A stretch of 64,000 bases of DNA from Duganella zoogloeoides (GTDB taxonomy: Bacteria > Pseudomonadota > Gammaproteobacteria > Burkholderiales > Burkholderiaceae_D). Position 1 is the stretch's first letter. Each line of letters begins with the position of its first letter. This document shows positions 1-7,388 of this stretch, piece after piece. A program made the translations under genes and the position numbers. The DNA is taken from the NCBI RefSeq assembly GCF_034479515.1, contig NZ_CP140152.1, positions 1,302,001 to 1,366,000 of the forward strand, given 5' to 3'. A model generated the notes under the pieces. It had not been told where the DNA came from. It saw nothing but the letters and a program-made list of their open reading frames with translations, and made no database searches.

Positions 1-263
1 GCAAGCGCTACGCCCATACCATCGACCCGCGCAGCGGCCTGCCGATCTCGAACGGCCTGGCCTCGGTGACGGTGGTCCATGCGCAATGCATGGCGGCCGA
101 TGCCTGGTCCACCGCCTTGACCGTGCTGGGCCGCGTGGACGGCCTGGCGCTGGCCGAACGGCAAGGGCTGGCAGCGCGCTTCGTCGAACGCACCATCGAC
201 CACGGCCATGTCACCTACCACGAATACCTGAGCACCCATTTACGCAGCATGCTGGACGAATGA
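1..263 (+). CDS. apbE: ApbE family FAD:protein FMN transferase, C-terminal fragment
   Basis: This is the last 86 residues of a protein whose start lies before the window; the reading frame begins at base 3. ApbE enzymes attach FMN from FAD to a threonine of target flavoproteins in the periplasm. The fragment carries the family's C-terminal signature: H-T-I-D-P-R-S-G at the start, then a V-T-V-V-H stretch and the A-A-D-A-W-S-T-A-L helix that contributes metal and flavin binding residues. The stop codon overlaps the ATG of the next gene (ATGA), so the two are translationally coupled. The downstream gene is a flavoprotein reductase, so ApbE may flavinylate a partner in the same redox module, probably encoded upstream outside the window. 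The family is clear; the target is inference. Confidence 0.88.
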   Translation, partial: KRYAHTIDPRSGLPISNGLASVTVVHAQCMAADAWSTALTVLGRVDGLALAERQGLAARFVERTIDHGHVTYHEYLSTHLRSMLDE

Positions 264-1624
264 TCTGGACCAACGACCCCAACCGATTGATGCTGGTGGC
301 CGCCTCGGCCGCCGCCTATGGCCTGGTATGCCTGATACCGTATTTGCGCGAGCGCGGCAGGCGCCTGGCCGCCGCCCGCGCCAAGGCCAAGGCGGCCGCC
401 GCGCCGGGGTGGATCGTCGCCTACGCCAGCCAGACCGGCAACGCCGAAGCACTGGCGGGCCAGACCGTGGCCACGCTGCGCCTGGCCGGCATTCCGGCGC
501 AACTGAGCGAATTGTCCGACCTGCAAGCCGAGGACCTGCTACGCGCCGAGCGCGTGCTGTTCCTGGTCAGCACCTATGGCGAGGGTGACGCCCCCGACGG
601 CGCGGCCGCGTTTGCCGGGCGCCTGATGACGACCCGGCTGCCGCTGCCGCAACTGCATTACGCGGTACTGGCGCTGGGCGACAGCGCTTACCACCAGTTT
701 TGCGGCTTCGGCCGCGCGCTTGACGGCTGGCTGCAAGCGCAGGGGGCGCAAAGCCTGTTTCCGCGCATCGAGGTCGATCGCAGCGCCGATGCCACCATCG
801 GCCTGTGGCGCCAGCATTTGAGCCACCTGGCCGGTACCAGCGACGCACCGGACTGGAGCGCGCCGTCGTACCAGTCGTGGACCTTGTCCGAGCGCCGGCT
901 GCTCAACCCGTGCAGCGCCGGCGCCCCCGTCTATCACCTCGAACTGAGCCAGCCGGGCGCGTTGAATGCGGCCGATTGGCAGTCGGGCGACCTGGTGCAG
1001 ATATCGGCCCCGGCCGAGCCCGACCGTCCGCGCGAATATTCGATCGCCTCGATTCCGGCCGACGGCCGCGCGCACCTGCTGGTGCGGCTGCACAGCCATG
1101 CCGATGGCAGCCATGGCGTGGCCTCCGGCTGGCTGACGCAACAGGCGCAGGTGGGCGAGGCCGTGTCGCTGCGGCTGCGTGCGCACCGCCGCTTCCGCCT
1201 GGAGGGCAACGCCGGCCGCCGCCTGATCCTGATCGGCAACGGCAGCGGCATTGCCGGCTTGCGCGGCCACCTGCGCGCGCGTGCCCAGGCCGGGCAGAGC
1301 GGCAACTGGCTGCTGTTCGGCGAGCGCAACAGCGCCCACGATTTCCATTATCACGAAGAACTGGAGGCGCTGCGCCAGGCCGGCCTGCTTGAGTTCGACC
1401 TGGCGTGGTCGCGCGACGGCGGCGCCGAGCGTTACGTGCAAGACCTGTTGCCGGCCCGTGCCGACAAGTTGCGCGCGTGGGTGGCCGATGGCGCGGCAAT
1501 CTACGTGTGCGGCAGCCTCGATGGCATGGCTGCCGGCGTCGATGCCGCGCTGGCCGAAGCTTTGGGCCGGGAAGCGCTCGATGCGCTGGCAGCGGCGGGC
1601 CGCTACCGGCGCGACGTGTACTAG
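260..1624 (+). CDS. membrane-anchored flavodoxin/FAD-NAD(P)H reductase (sulfite-reductase-alpha-like)
   Basis: A 454-residue diflavin reductase. Residues about 8-28 are one hydrophobic N-terminal anchor. Residues 51-190 form a flavodoxin-like FMN domain (A-S-Q-T-G-N-A at 54-62, T-Y-G-E-G-D at 105-110). Then comes a ferredoxin-reductase-like part with the FAD motif R-E-Y-S (258-261), the glycine-rich nucleotide loop G-N-G-S-G near 326-330, Y-V-C-G-S near 415 and a C-terminal tyrosine. It should pass electrons from NAD(P)H through FAD to FMN and then to an acceptor at the membrane. The ATG overlaps the apbE stop. It is shorter than CysJ (about 600 residues) and has a membrane anchor, so assimilatory sulfite reduction is unlikely. 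Reductase genes of this type next to apbE often sit in iron or siderophore loci; that role is inference. Confidence 0.82.
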   Translation: MIWTNDPNRLMLVAASAAAYGLVCLIPYLRERGRRLAAARAKAKAAAAPGWIVAYASQTGNAEALAGQTVATLRLAGIPAQLSELSDLQAEDLLRAERVLFLVSTYGEGDAPDGAAAFAGRLMTTRLPLPQLHYAVLALGDSAYHQFCGFGRALDGWLQAQGAQSLFPRIEVDRSADATIGLWRQHLSHLAGTSDAPDWSAPSYQSWTLSERRLLNPCSAGAPVYHLELSQPGALNAADWQSGDLVQISAPAEPDRPREYSIASIPADGRAHLLVRLHSHADGSHGVASGWLTQQAQVGEAVSLRLRAHRRFRLEGNAGRRLILIGNGSGIAGLRGHLRARAQAGQSGNWLLFGERNSAHDFHYHEELEALRQAGLLEFDLAWSRDGGAERYVQDLLPARADKLRAWVADGAAIYVCGSLDGMAAGVDAALAEALGREALDALAAAGRYRRDVY

Positions 1625-1638
1625 GAACTGATAAAAAA

Positions 1639-1673
1639 AAGCCACCGGTGTGATTGCCGGTGGCTTGTTTTTT
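1639..1673. terminator. bidirectional intrinsic terminator
   Basis: A perfect 10-bp stem, AAGCCACCGG (1639-1648) with CCGGTGGCTT (1657-1666) and an 8-nt loop, is flanked by an A-run on the left and a T-run on the right. It sits between the convergent reductase and DUF2325 genes and can end transcription from both sides. Confidence 0.9.
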
Positions 1674-1687
1674 GTCGTGCGCCAGGA

Positions 1688-3040
1688 TCAGTCCGCGCTG
1701 GCCTGTTCCAGTCCGCGCGCCAGGCTCGAGATGCTGGGGTTGTCGATAAACACGCAGCGCTTGCCGTTGCGCTTGCAGTAGTCCTTGACCCGCCAGTAGG
1801 CGCTGTGGCTGATGCAGCCGGTCTGGCAGATCACCAGGTCGGCGGCGGCCAGGCTGGCGTCGAGGCGGTTGGCGTTGTCTTCCAGGCCGCCGTCGTGGTG
1901 CGAGAACTGTGCGCCTTCGCGCTCGATCAGCTCGCGGTAGGTGGCGACGTTGCCGCTGCGTCCGCCCACGCACAGCACGGCGCGCTCGCTCAGGCGCAGC
2001 GGCATTTTCATGACGTGCTCGACCACTTGCCGGGTTTCCTCCTGGATCGGCATCGGCGCCGGTGCTTCCACCGCGCGCGCCAGTTCCAGCCGCAGGTCGG
2101 CGATCTGCTGGCGCATGGCGCGCTCGCGCTCGTCCATCTGCTGCAGGCGGTCGGCCAGGCGGGCCCGGGTTTCCAGTCCCGGGATCGATTCGCGCAATTG
2201 CTCGAGCTCGGTACGCAGCGAATCGACCAGGCTGTCCTTGCCCACCACTTGGGCGCGCAGTTGCATCAATTGCGACGCGTGTTTTTCGGCATCGGCGCTT
2301 TTTTCCGCCAGCAGGGCGGCGGCGCGCTGTTGCGACTTGGCCAGTTCCTGTGCCAGGCGGGTGTTTTCCAGCAAGGTGGCGTTGAACTTGGTGATGTCGG
2401 CGCGCACGCAGGCGCCGGCCTGGTGCTGCACCATGTGCAGGTCGCGGCACATCTGCTCTTCCACCTCGGGGCTGCAACGCGGGTGGGTGAGGCCGGCCCA
2501 GAAGGCGCCAGCCACATCGCCGGCAGCGACGGCGGCGCGCCACAGGTCGGCCACCTGCTCGGTGGTCTTGGCGGCGCGGAAGCGCAGCAGCACCGGGGCG
2601 TAGCGGCGTTCCAGTTCCTTTTGCAGCGCCTCGGACAGGCGGTTGCGGGTGGCGCATTCCGTCACCGCACCGACGTGCACTTCGTAGTCGTCGGCCAGCA
2701 CCTTGCCGTTGGTGACCTTGTCCACCAGCTTGCGCAGCACGCCCAGCGGGAAACCGACCCCGACCAGCGGGCAGTGGCAGGCATGGCCCAGCTCCCACAG
2801 GCGCCGGCGGCGCGAGGCTTGGGCCTCGGCGTTGGCGCTGGCGACGTTGTGGATCACCGGTTTGACGGGACGCAGCACCTGCTGGGTCTGCTGCACCGGC
2901 TCCGCTTGAGGGCCAGGTCGTGCGGCGCCCGGCCGGGCCGCGAGCGGCCCGCCGGTCTGGGGGCCGGCCGCAGGACGGCCGGCCATTTGCGGCATGGCGG
3001 CGGCAATAATCGCCGCCAGGGGATCGTGTTTCTCGCACAT
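1688..3040 (-). CDS. DUF2325 domain-containing protein
   Basis: A 450-residue protein. The C-terminal roughly 95 residues match DUF2325: V-L-C-V-G-G-R-S-G, then H-H-D-G-G and C-Q-T-G-C, a small Rossmann-like domain with conserved cysteines. The middle is a long coiled coil rich in Q, E, L and R. The N-terminal half has several Cys and His residues (for example H-A-C-H-C-P) that could bind metal. The start chosen has GGAG about 9 nt upstream; an in-frame start farther upstream would overlap the preceding gene and lacks a ribosome site. It lies 16 nt after the 112-residue gene and close to hemP, so the three may form one unit. Biochemical function is unknown; an iron or redox link is suggested only by the neighbours. 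Confidence 0.75.
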   Translation of the reverse strand: MCEKHDPLAAIIAAAMPQMAGRPAAGPQTGGPLAARPGAARPGPQAEPVQQTQQVLRPVKPVIHNVASANAEAQASRRRRLWELGHACHCPLVGVGFPLGVLRKLVDKVTNGKVLADDYEVHVGAVTECATRNRLSEALQKELERRYAPVLLRFRAAKTTEQVADLWRAAVAAGDVAGAFWAGLTHPRCSPEVEEQMCRDLHMVQHQAGACVRADITKFNATLLENTRLAQELAKSQQRAAALLAEKSADAEKHASQLMQLRAQVVGKDSLVDSLRTELEQLRESIPGLETRARLADRLQQMDERERAMRQQIADLRLELARAVEAPAPMPIQEETRQVVEHVMKMPLRLSERAVLCVGGRSGNVATYRELIEREGAQFSHHDGGLEDNANRLDASLAAADLVICQTGCISHSAYWRVKDYCKRNGKRCVFIDNPSISSLARGLEQASAD

Positions 3041-3056
3041 GGTGATGAGCTCCGCG

Positions 3057-3395
3057 TCAGGCCGTGGCAGGCGTGCTGCGGGCACGTGCCATGATGCGGC
3101 TGAGGAAATTGGTCTTGTCCTGCTCCTGCAGGTTGCGTTCGACGACTGTTGCCCACTGCTCATGCAGTTGCTGGCAGGTGGCGCGCAGCACTGGCGCCAG
3201 GTCGGGCAGGCTGGCCAGCGCTTTCAGGTGGCGTTCGATGACCGAGGCCAGCTTGACGCAGCCGCCGTCGTGGTCGTTGCCGGCCGTGTAGTGCGACATC
3301 AGGTGCAGCACCGCCGAGAGCATCAGCTCGGGATGATGGCCGCCCTGCGACGGCGCGAGGAAAATCGGATTGCTACGGTCTAGGTCTATGGCCAT
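3057..3395 (-). CDS. hypothetical protein, 112 aa
   Basis: No family was recognised. The start M-A-I-D-L-D is preceded by AGGAG 7 nt upstream; an upstream in-frame start would add 27 residues without a ribosome site. The protein is soluble, mostly helical by eye, with no signal peptide or membrane segment. It has a histidine-rich first half (G-G-H-H-P-E, H-L-M-S-H-Y, N-D-H-D-G-G-C), which could suggest a metal or cofactor site, and ends in R-I-M-A-R-A-R. It lies between hemP and the DUF2325 gene on the same strand. An iron-related role is guilt by association only. Confidence 0.6.
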   Translation of the reverse strand: MAIDLDRSNPIFLAPSQGGHHPELMLSAVLHLMSHYTAGNDHDGGCVKLASVIERHLKALASLPDLAPVLRATCQQLHEQWATVVERNLQEQDKTNFLSRIMARARSTPATA

Positions 3396-3509
3396 CAAAC
3401 GCTCCTGGGTCGGAAAAAGAGAGTTCAGCTGGCTATGCACATTGGCTGGCAAACTCGAAGGGGAGAGTGGGCGCACACGGTGGCGCGCCCGGTTTCACGC
3501 ACAGTGATC

Positions 3510-3716
3510 TTATGCGGTCAGGATCAGCTTGTTGAGCTGGGTGACGCGCAGGCGGTACACGCGGCCCGCATGTTCGATTTCGAGTTCGCGACCACCATCC
3601 ATCAGGCCGGCGCTGCTGATACGCTTGATTGGCGACACGGCCGAGACCACCGAAACGACGGCGGGAGCGGGACGGACATTCATTACGGGTTGGGTCATGG
3701 GCAGGGCGGTAGGCAT
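3510..3716 (-). CDS. hemP: HemP family hemin uptake protein
   Basis: A 68-residue protein ending in the HemP signature: S-x-x-L-M-x-G-G-R-E-L-E-I-E-H-A-G, then Y-R-L-R-V-T and K-L-I-L-T. HemP proteins are 50-80 residues long and are needed for heme-iron uptake in Burkholderia and relatives. Two ATGs are possible (3722 and 3716); the second has AAGGAG at good spacing (8 nt) and is chosen. A promoter with a Fur-type operator immediately downstream of the -10 lies just upstream, so iron repression is expected. No heme receptor or ABC transporter gene follows, so this is an orphan hemP. Confidence 0.85.
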   Translation of the reverse strand: MPTALPMTQPVMNVRPAPAVVSVVSAVSPIKRISSAGLMDGGRELEIEHAGRVYRLRVTQLNKLILTA

Positions 3717-3731
3717 CGTCATTTCTCCTTT

Positions 3732-3755
3732 AAATAAGAATGATTCGTATTTGCA
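3732..3755 (-). promoter_or_regulatory. Fur box of hemP
   Basis: On the minus strand the site reads GCAAATACGAATCATTCTTA with TTT following. It strongly resembles betaproteobacterial Fur operators built from NAT(A/T)AT-like units around an AATCATT core. It covers the expected transcription start, between the -10 and the ribosome site of hemP. Confidence 0.6.
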
Positions 3756-3758
3756 TTC

Positions 3759-3787
3759 ATTATTGTAGAAGGCGGGATGGAATGCAA
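3759..3787 (-). promoter_or_regulatory. sigma-70 promoter of hemP
   Basis: Minus-strand TTGCAT (-35, 3782-3787) is followed after 17 nt by AATAAT (-10, 3759-3764). The Fur-like site begins 3 nt downstream, a layout suited to repression. Confidence 0.5.
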
Positions 3788-3838
3788 GCGCTATTTTGTG
3801 CAAACTCGGCCAAATGATAAAAAAACCAAGACAACATA

Positions 3839-3865
3839 AAAAAAGCCCGGCTTGGAGGCCGGGCG
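3839..3865 (-). terminator. intrinsic terminator after the Crp/Fnr gene
   Basis: A 7-bp G/C stem (3846-3852 with 3859-3865, 6-nt loop) is followed on the minus strand by a T-run read from the A-run ending at 3845. It terminates the minus-strand Crp/Fnr transcript. Confidence 0.8.
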
Positions 3866-3910
3866 CAAGGCTGGGTTAGAGCGCGGTACGTACAACAAGT
3901 TCACATCGGT

Positions 3911-4765
3911 TCACATCGCCGCCAGCAATTGCGCCGGGGTGGCTGCTTCGTTTTTGCTCTTGGCTGCCGCCAGCTGCTTGGCGCGGGTGCGCGAGGGGGG
4001 CAGGCGGCGCAGGGTTTTCAGCGCTTCGGCATCCTTGATGCCGATGGTGCGCTGGTCCACGCTGATCAGGCCGATTTCGTTGAAGGCTGACAGTGTGCGG
4101 CTCACGGTTTCCAGCGTGAGGCCCAGGTAGCTGCCGATCTCGTGGCGCGTCATGCGCAGGTTGAACAGCTTGGCCGAATAACCCATATGGGCGAAGCGGT
4201 CGGCCAGCGTGACCAGGAAGCGCGCCACGCGCGCTTCGGCGGACAGGGCGCCCAGCATGCCGATCATGGCCTGTTCGCGCACCAGCTCGCGGCTCATGAC
4301 GCCGTACATCATGTTTTCCAGTTCCAGGTGCACGCGGCCGAGCGCGGTCAGTTTTTTGAACGGCAACAGGATCAGGTCGCAATCGGACAGCGCTACCGCC
4401 TCCGACGAGTAATGGCGGGTGTGGATGCCATCGACGCCAAGCATGTCGCCCTTCATCGGAAAGCTCAGCACCTGCTCGTTGCCGAACTCGTCGATCAGCA
4501 CGGTTTTCAGGAAGCCGGAATTGACGATGTACAAGGTGTCGAACGGCTGGCCGATGGTATGGATGCGCTGGCCGGTTTTGAACTGCACGTGCTGGAACAA
4601 CAATTCCTCGGTCGTGACCGACACCGCCGACGGAATGTGCAGCAAATCGCATACTTCCTTGAGGTTGGACCAGAGGCGCCCCTGACGCTGGCGGCCGGCT
4701 TCCATCGACGACGATTGCAGGGTCGTCGTGACCGGGCGAATTTCAGACGCTTGCGTTGACAACAT
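3911..4765 (-). CDS. Crp/Fnr family transcriptional regulator lacking the FNR cysteine cluster
   Basis: A 284-residue protein starting at an ATG with AGGAG upstream. Residues about 40-165 form a cyclic-nucleotide-binding-fold sensor domain, followed by the long dimer helix. The C-terminal winged helix contains E-I-G-S-Y-L-G-L-T-L-E-T-V-S-R, the FNR-type recognition helix (E, S and R contact TTGAT half-sites in FNR). Only isolated cysteines are present and the N-terminal CxxC...C cluster that holds the 4Fe-4S centre in FNR is absent, so direct oxygen sensing of that kind is not expected. The effector could be NO/heme (Dnr-like), a nucleotide or nothing known. An Ala/Lys tail of about 25 residues follows the HTH. 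The neighbours are a NarL-type regulator and UspA, whose upstream region holds a matching operator. Confidence 0.85.
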   Translation of the reverse strand: MLSTQASEIRPVTTTLQSSSMEAGRQRQGRLWSNLKEVCDLLHIPSAVSVTTEELLFQHVQFKTGQRIHTIGQPFDTLYIVNSGFLKTVLIDEFGNEQVLSFPMKGDMLGVDGIHTRHYSSEAVALSDCDLILLPFKKLTALGRVHLELENMMYGVMSRELVREQAMIGMLGALSAEARVARFLVTLADRFAHMGYSAKLFNLRMTRHEIGSYLGLTLETVSRTLSAFNEIGLISVDQRTIGIKDAEALKTLRRLPPSRTRAKQLAAAKSKNEAATPAQLLAAM

Positions 4766-4986
4766 GGTGAGCTCCTGTGTGCACATTCGAAACAGTGGAT
4801 GGAAGGCCGCCCGGTTGCGGCTGAAGCAGCGGTGAGCGGCTCGCACGGCACTCTTGTAGCCGTGCAGCATGAAACAGTGATTTCAGTATGCCAACAGGGG
4901 CCGGGGCTGGATATCAGCAATGGCTGAATATGAGCGTAGGAGCGTGCGCAGGTTTGTAGGAGAAATCCTACCGGGAGGGGGAGTGA

Positions 4987-5631
4987 TCAGGTTTTGAACG
5001 GCGACAGCAGACGATGCGCAACGGCATATTGAACCATTTCGGACAGCGATGTCATCCCCATCTTTTGCATGATGCGGGTTTTATGGGTGCTGACGGTTTT
5101 GACGCTCAGGTGCAAGCCGTTGGCGATCTCGGTGATCGACTTGCCTGCCACCAGCAAGGAAAACACCTCGAATTCGCGGTCGGACAGCTGTTTATGCAAC
5201 AGGCTTTCGTTGGGCATCATGATGTTGAGCGCCAGTTGCTCGGCCACCTCGGTGCTGATGTAGGGCCGGCCGGAAGCGACCTTGCGGATCGCACCGACGA
5301 GCTGGGTGCCGGCGCTTTCCTTGGTCAGATAGCCCTGGGCGCCGGCGCGGATGGCCCGCACCGCGTATTGCTCTTCCTCGTGCATGGTGAGAATCAGGAT
5401 GGCCAGCTTGGGCGCCTCGGCCTTGATCTGGCGGATCAGGTCGACCCCGCTGCGCCCCGGCATCGACAAATCGAGCATCAGCAGGTCGAAGCCGCCCTGG
5501 CGCACGTGGCTGAGCACCTCGAAGCCGTCGATCGCTTCGCCGACGATGTCGATGTCGGGCGCGCCGTCGAGGATGCGCTTGAGTCCTTCGCGCATGATCG
5601 TGTGGTCGTCGGCAATAACTATTCGGATCAT
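4987..5631 (-). CDS. NarL/FixJ family two-component response regulator
   Basis: A 214-residue regulator. The receiver domain (1-120) has acidic D8/D9, phosphoacceptor D54 in M-L-D-L-S-M-P, T82 and K104. A LuxR/NarL-type HTH occupies about 145-210 (L-S-D-R-E-F-E-V, K-S-I-T-E-I-A, L-S-V-K-T-V-S-T-H). No histidine kinase gene is adjacent, so its partner is unknown. It lies on the same strand between the uspA and Crp/Fnr genes, in an arrangement that resembles oxygen/redox stress regulons of other Betaproteobacteria. The interval to the next gene downstream is about 220 nt, so it is probably not in one operon with the Crp/Fnr gene. Confidence 0.9.
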   Translation of the reverse strand: MIRIVIADDHTIMREGLKRILDGAPDIDIVGEAIDGFEVLSHVRQGGFDLLMLDLSMPGRSGVDLIRQIKAEAPKLAILILTMHEEEQYAVRAIRAGAQGYLTKESAGTQLVGAIRKVASGRPYISTEVAEQLALNIMMPNESLLHKQLSDREFEVFSLLVAGKSITEIANGLHLSVKTVSTHKTRIMQKMGMTSLSEMVQYAVAHRLLSPFKT

Positions 5632-5710
5632 CGTGGGCCGCTCACGTGCGAAGTGTTGGAAAGTAAAAAATATTGCGTTTGAAGTAATCTTATGATGCTA
5701 CTACAAAAAA

Positions 5711-6193
5711 TTACACGGTGTCCTGATTTTTGTACTCGGGCTCGGCGATCAGGCGGTGCACCAGTACCGGAATGCGTGATTGTGACAACACCTTGTTGGT
5801 TACACTGCCCAACAGCAACTGGCCCCAGCCGCTGCGTCCGTGTGAACCGATGAAGATCAGGTCGCACCCATGCTTGACGCCGGCGGCGACGATTTCCGTC
5901 GCGGCGCTTTCGGCAAATGTGGTCAGCGCGGTACACGCGATGTTGCGTCGCGCACACGCTTGCACCACGTCGCGTACGTGCTCCTCGCCAGCGCGCAGCA
6001 GCGCTGCGCGGTATTCTTCCTCGCTCGGATAGCTGGGAGGGATGATTTCCACGTAGATCGGATACTGGTAGGCGGGGGCGACAAACAGGACCAGCACTTC
6101 GGCACCTAGTTGCTCGGCAAACGTGACGCCGGCGCAGGCGGTCTTGCTGGAGACGGAAGATCCGTCGGTGGTGATCAGGATTTTTCGGTACAT
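5711..6193 (-). CDS. universal stress protein, UspA family
   Basis: A 160-residue single-domain Usp protein starting M-Y-R-K-I-L-I-T-T-D-G-S. The C-terminal half has the ATP-binding pattern G-x2-G-x9-G-(S/T), seen as G-S-H-G-R-S-G-W-G-Q-L-L-L-G-S, so it belongs to the nucleotide-binding subgroup. The start is preceded by GGGAG. An insertion (Y-Q-Y-P-I-Y-V-E and P-P-S-Y-P-S-E-E-E) after strand 2 is typical of betaproteobacterial paralogues. A near-perfect FNR/CRP-type operator lies about 75 nt upstream, suggesting control by the nearby Crp/Fnr protein. Confidence 0.9.
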   Translation of the reverse strand: MYRKILITTDGSSVSSKTACAGVTFAEQLGAEVLVLFVAPAYQYPIYVEIIPPSYPSEEEYRAALLRAGEEHVRDVVQACARRNIACTALTTFAESAATEIVAAGVKHGCDLIFIGSHGRSGWGQLLLGSVTNKVLSQSRIPVLVHRLIAEPEYKNQDTV

Positions 6194-6554
6194 GGCGAGC
6201 TCCCGGAAAGAGACAGCACGAGTTGCATTGTAGACGCGATTTACATTATTGCCAGTATGGAAAGAGTTGATGATACTCAAACATAACGATTTTACTTGCC
6301 TGCCGAATGTTGAAAGGTGTTGGCTGAAGCTTCTTTTTTTGCACTCAAGCATTAATTTTGTGTCACAAGCTGCCCGTTGGGCTGACATCCGGTGATAGTA
6401 TCTCCAAATACAACGGAATGTGACGCCGTCCCGGTAATCGCCGTGGCGGGTTTGGCACATCCGGCACGGCCCTGCTACACTCGCGATAGTGTTTTATTGC
6501 CGTGCATCATCATCGTGGGGCAGCAATTTTACAAATTATGGAGAAGCACGGATT
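6194..6554. other. divergent regulatory region between uspA and cheZ
   Basis: About 360 nt without a gene. The uspA side is A/T-rich and contains the FNR-type box (6267-6280). The cheZ side contains TGCTACACT (6471-6479), an extended -10-like element, and GGAG ending at 6543 as the cheZ ribosome site. No small ORF with a good start and no RNA gene was recognised here. Confidence 0.5.
6267..6280 (-). promoter_or_regulatory. FNR/Dnr-type operator upstream of uspA
   Basis: On the minus strand the site reads TTGAGTATCATCAA, matching TTGAT-N4-ATCAA at 9 of 10 specified positions. It is centred about 80 nt upstream of the uspA ATG. It fits the recognition helix of the Crp/Fnr protein encoded at 3911-4765. 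Confidence 0.6.
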
Positions 6555-7388
6555 ATGACCAACGCCGCTGACGATTTCGACGCCTTATTTGAAGAAGTGT
6601 CCGCCCAAAGCAAGAAAGCCGCGCCTGCTCCAGCGCCAGCCCCGGCTCCCGCAGCAGCCGAAGACGACCTGGAAAGCCTGTTCGACCAGGTGTCTTCCGG
6701 TGTCGCCGTAAGCGCGCCGGCGCCGGCCCCTGTGGCCGCCGCACCCGTCTCAGCCGCACCAGTTGCCGAAGGCGGCGAGGGCGATGAAACTGACAAGCCG
6801 ATGTTCGAACGCCTGGGCGGCATCGTGCGCCTGTTGCACGACTCGCTGCGCGAACTGGGCTACGACAAGGCGCTGACCGAAGCGTCGTCGCAGATCAATG
6901 ACGCCCAGGACCGCCTCGAATACGTCGCCACGCTGACCGAGCAGGCCGCCAACAAGGTGCTCAACACCCTCGACGAAGCCATGCCCGACCAGGACACGCT
7001 GTCGAAGCAGTCGAAAGACATGGAAAACCGCTGGGCCGACCTGTTCGCGGGCAAGCTGAGTCTGGACCAGTTCAAGCAACTGGCCGGCGATTCGCAAGCG
7101 TTTGCCGCCGCCGTCTCGGCCGCTACCGAAACCGAGAAAGCCCGCCTGCTGGAAATCATGATGGCACAGGACTTCCAGGACATCACCGGCCAGTTGATCA
7201 AGAAAGTGGTGATCATCACCAAGACCGTCGAGGCGGAACTGGCGCAACTGCTGCGCGACAACGCACCACCTGACGTGCGCGAAAAAATCGCCCAGAAGGA
7301 AGTGACCTTGATGACTGGTCCATCGACGCCGACCGTGGCGCTGAGCCAGGACAGCGTGGACGACCTGCTTGCCGATCTGGGGTTCTAA
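6555..7388 (+). CDS. cheZ: CheZ family chemotaxis CheY-P phosphatase
   Basis: A 277-residue protein. Residues 22-75 are an Ala/Pro-rich linker after a short acidic N-terminal segment (D-D-F-D-A-L-F), which resembles the C-terminal peptide. Residues 80-235 are the helical CheZ core. Catalytic D209 and Q213 lie in Q-D-F-Q-D-I-T-G-Q, the family's D-x-T-G-Q motif. The C-terminal D-S-V-D-D-L-L-A-D-L-G-F is the CheY-binding peptide. It dephosphorylates CheY-P at or near the receptor array. The stop overlaps the cheA ATG (TAATG). The enlarged N-terminus with a second acidic amphipathic motif is unlike E. coli CheZ and could provide another docking site. Confidence 0.88.
   Translation: MTNAADDFDALFEEVSAQSKKAAPAPAPAPAPAAAEDDLESLFDQVSSGVAVSAPAPAPVAAAPVSAAPVAEGGEGDETDKPMFERLGGIVRLLHDSLRELGYDKALTEASSQINDAQDRLEYVATLTEQAANKVLNTLDEAMPDQDTLSKQSKDMENRWADLFAGKLSLDQFKQLAGDSQAFAAAVSAATETEKARLLEIMMAQDFQDITGQLIKKVVIITKTVEAELAQLLRDNAPPDVREKIAQKEVTLMTGPSTPTVALSQDSVDDLLADLGF

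Noticed and set aside
1..1624. CysJ-type assimilatory sulfite reductase
   Set aside because: The reductase has a membrane anchor, is about 150 residues shorter than CysJ, is coupled to apbE and has no cysI nearby in the window.
903..3038. A 711-codon minus-strand frame spanning the reductase and DUF2325 genes
   Set aside because: It overlaps two well-supported genes, is Arg/Pro/Gly-rich out-of-frame sequence and crosses a strong terminator.
6448..6475. Possible sigma-54 promoter (TGGCAC...GGCACG) before cheZ
   Set aside because: The distance between the GG and GC elements is about two bases too short for a -24/-12 promoter.
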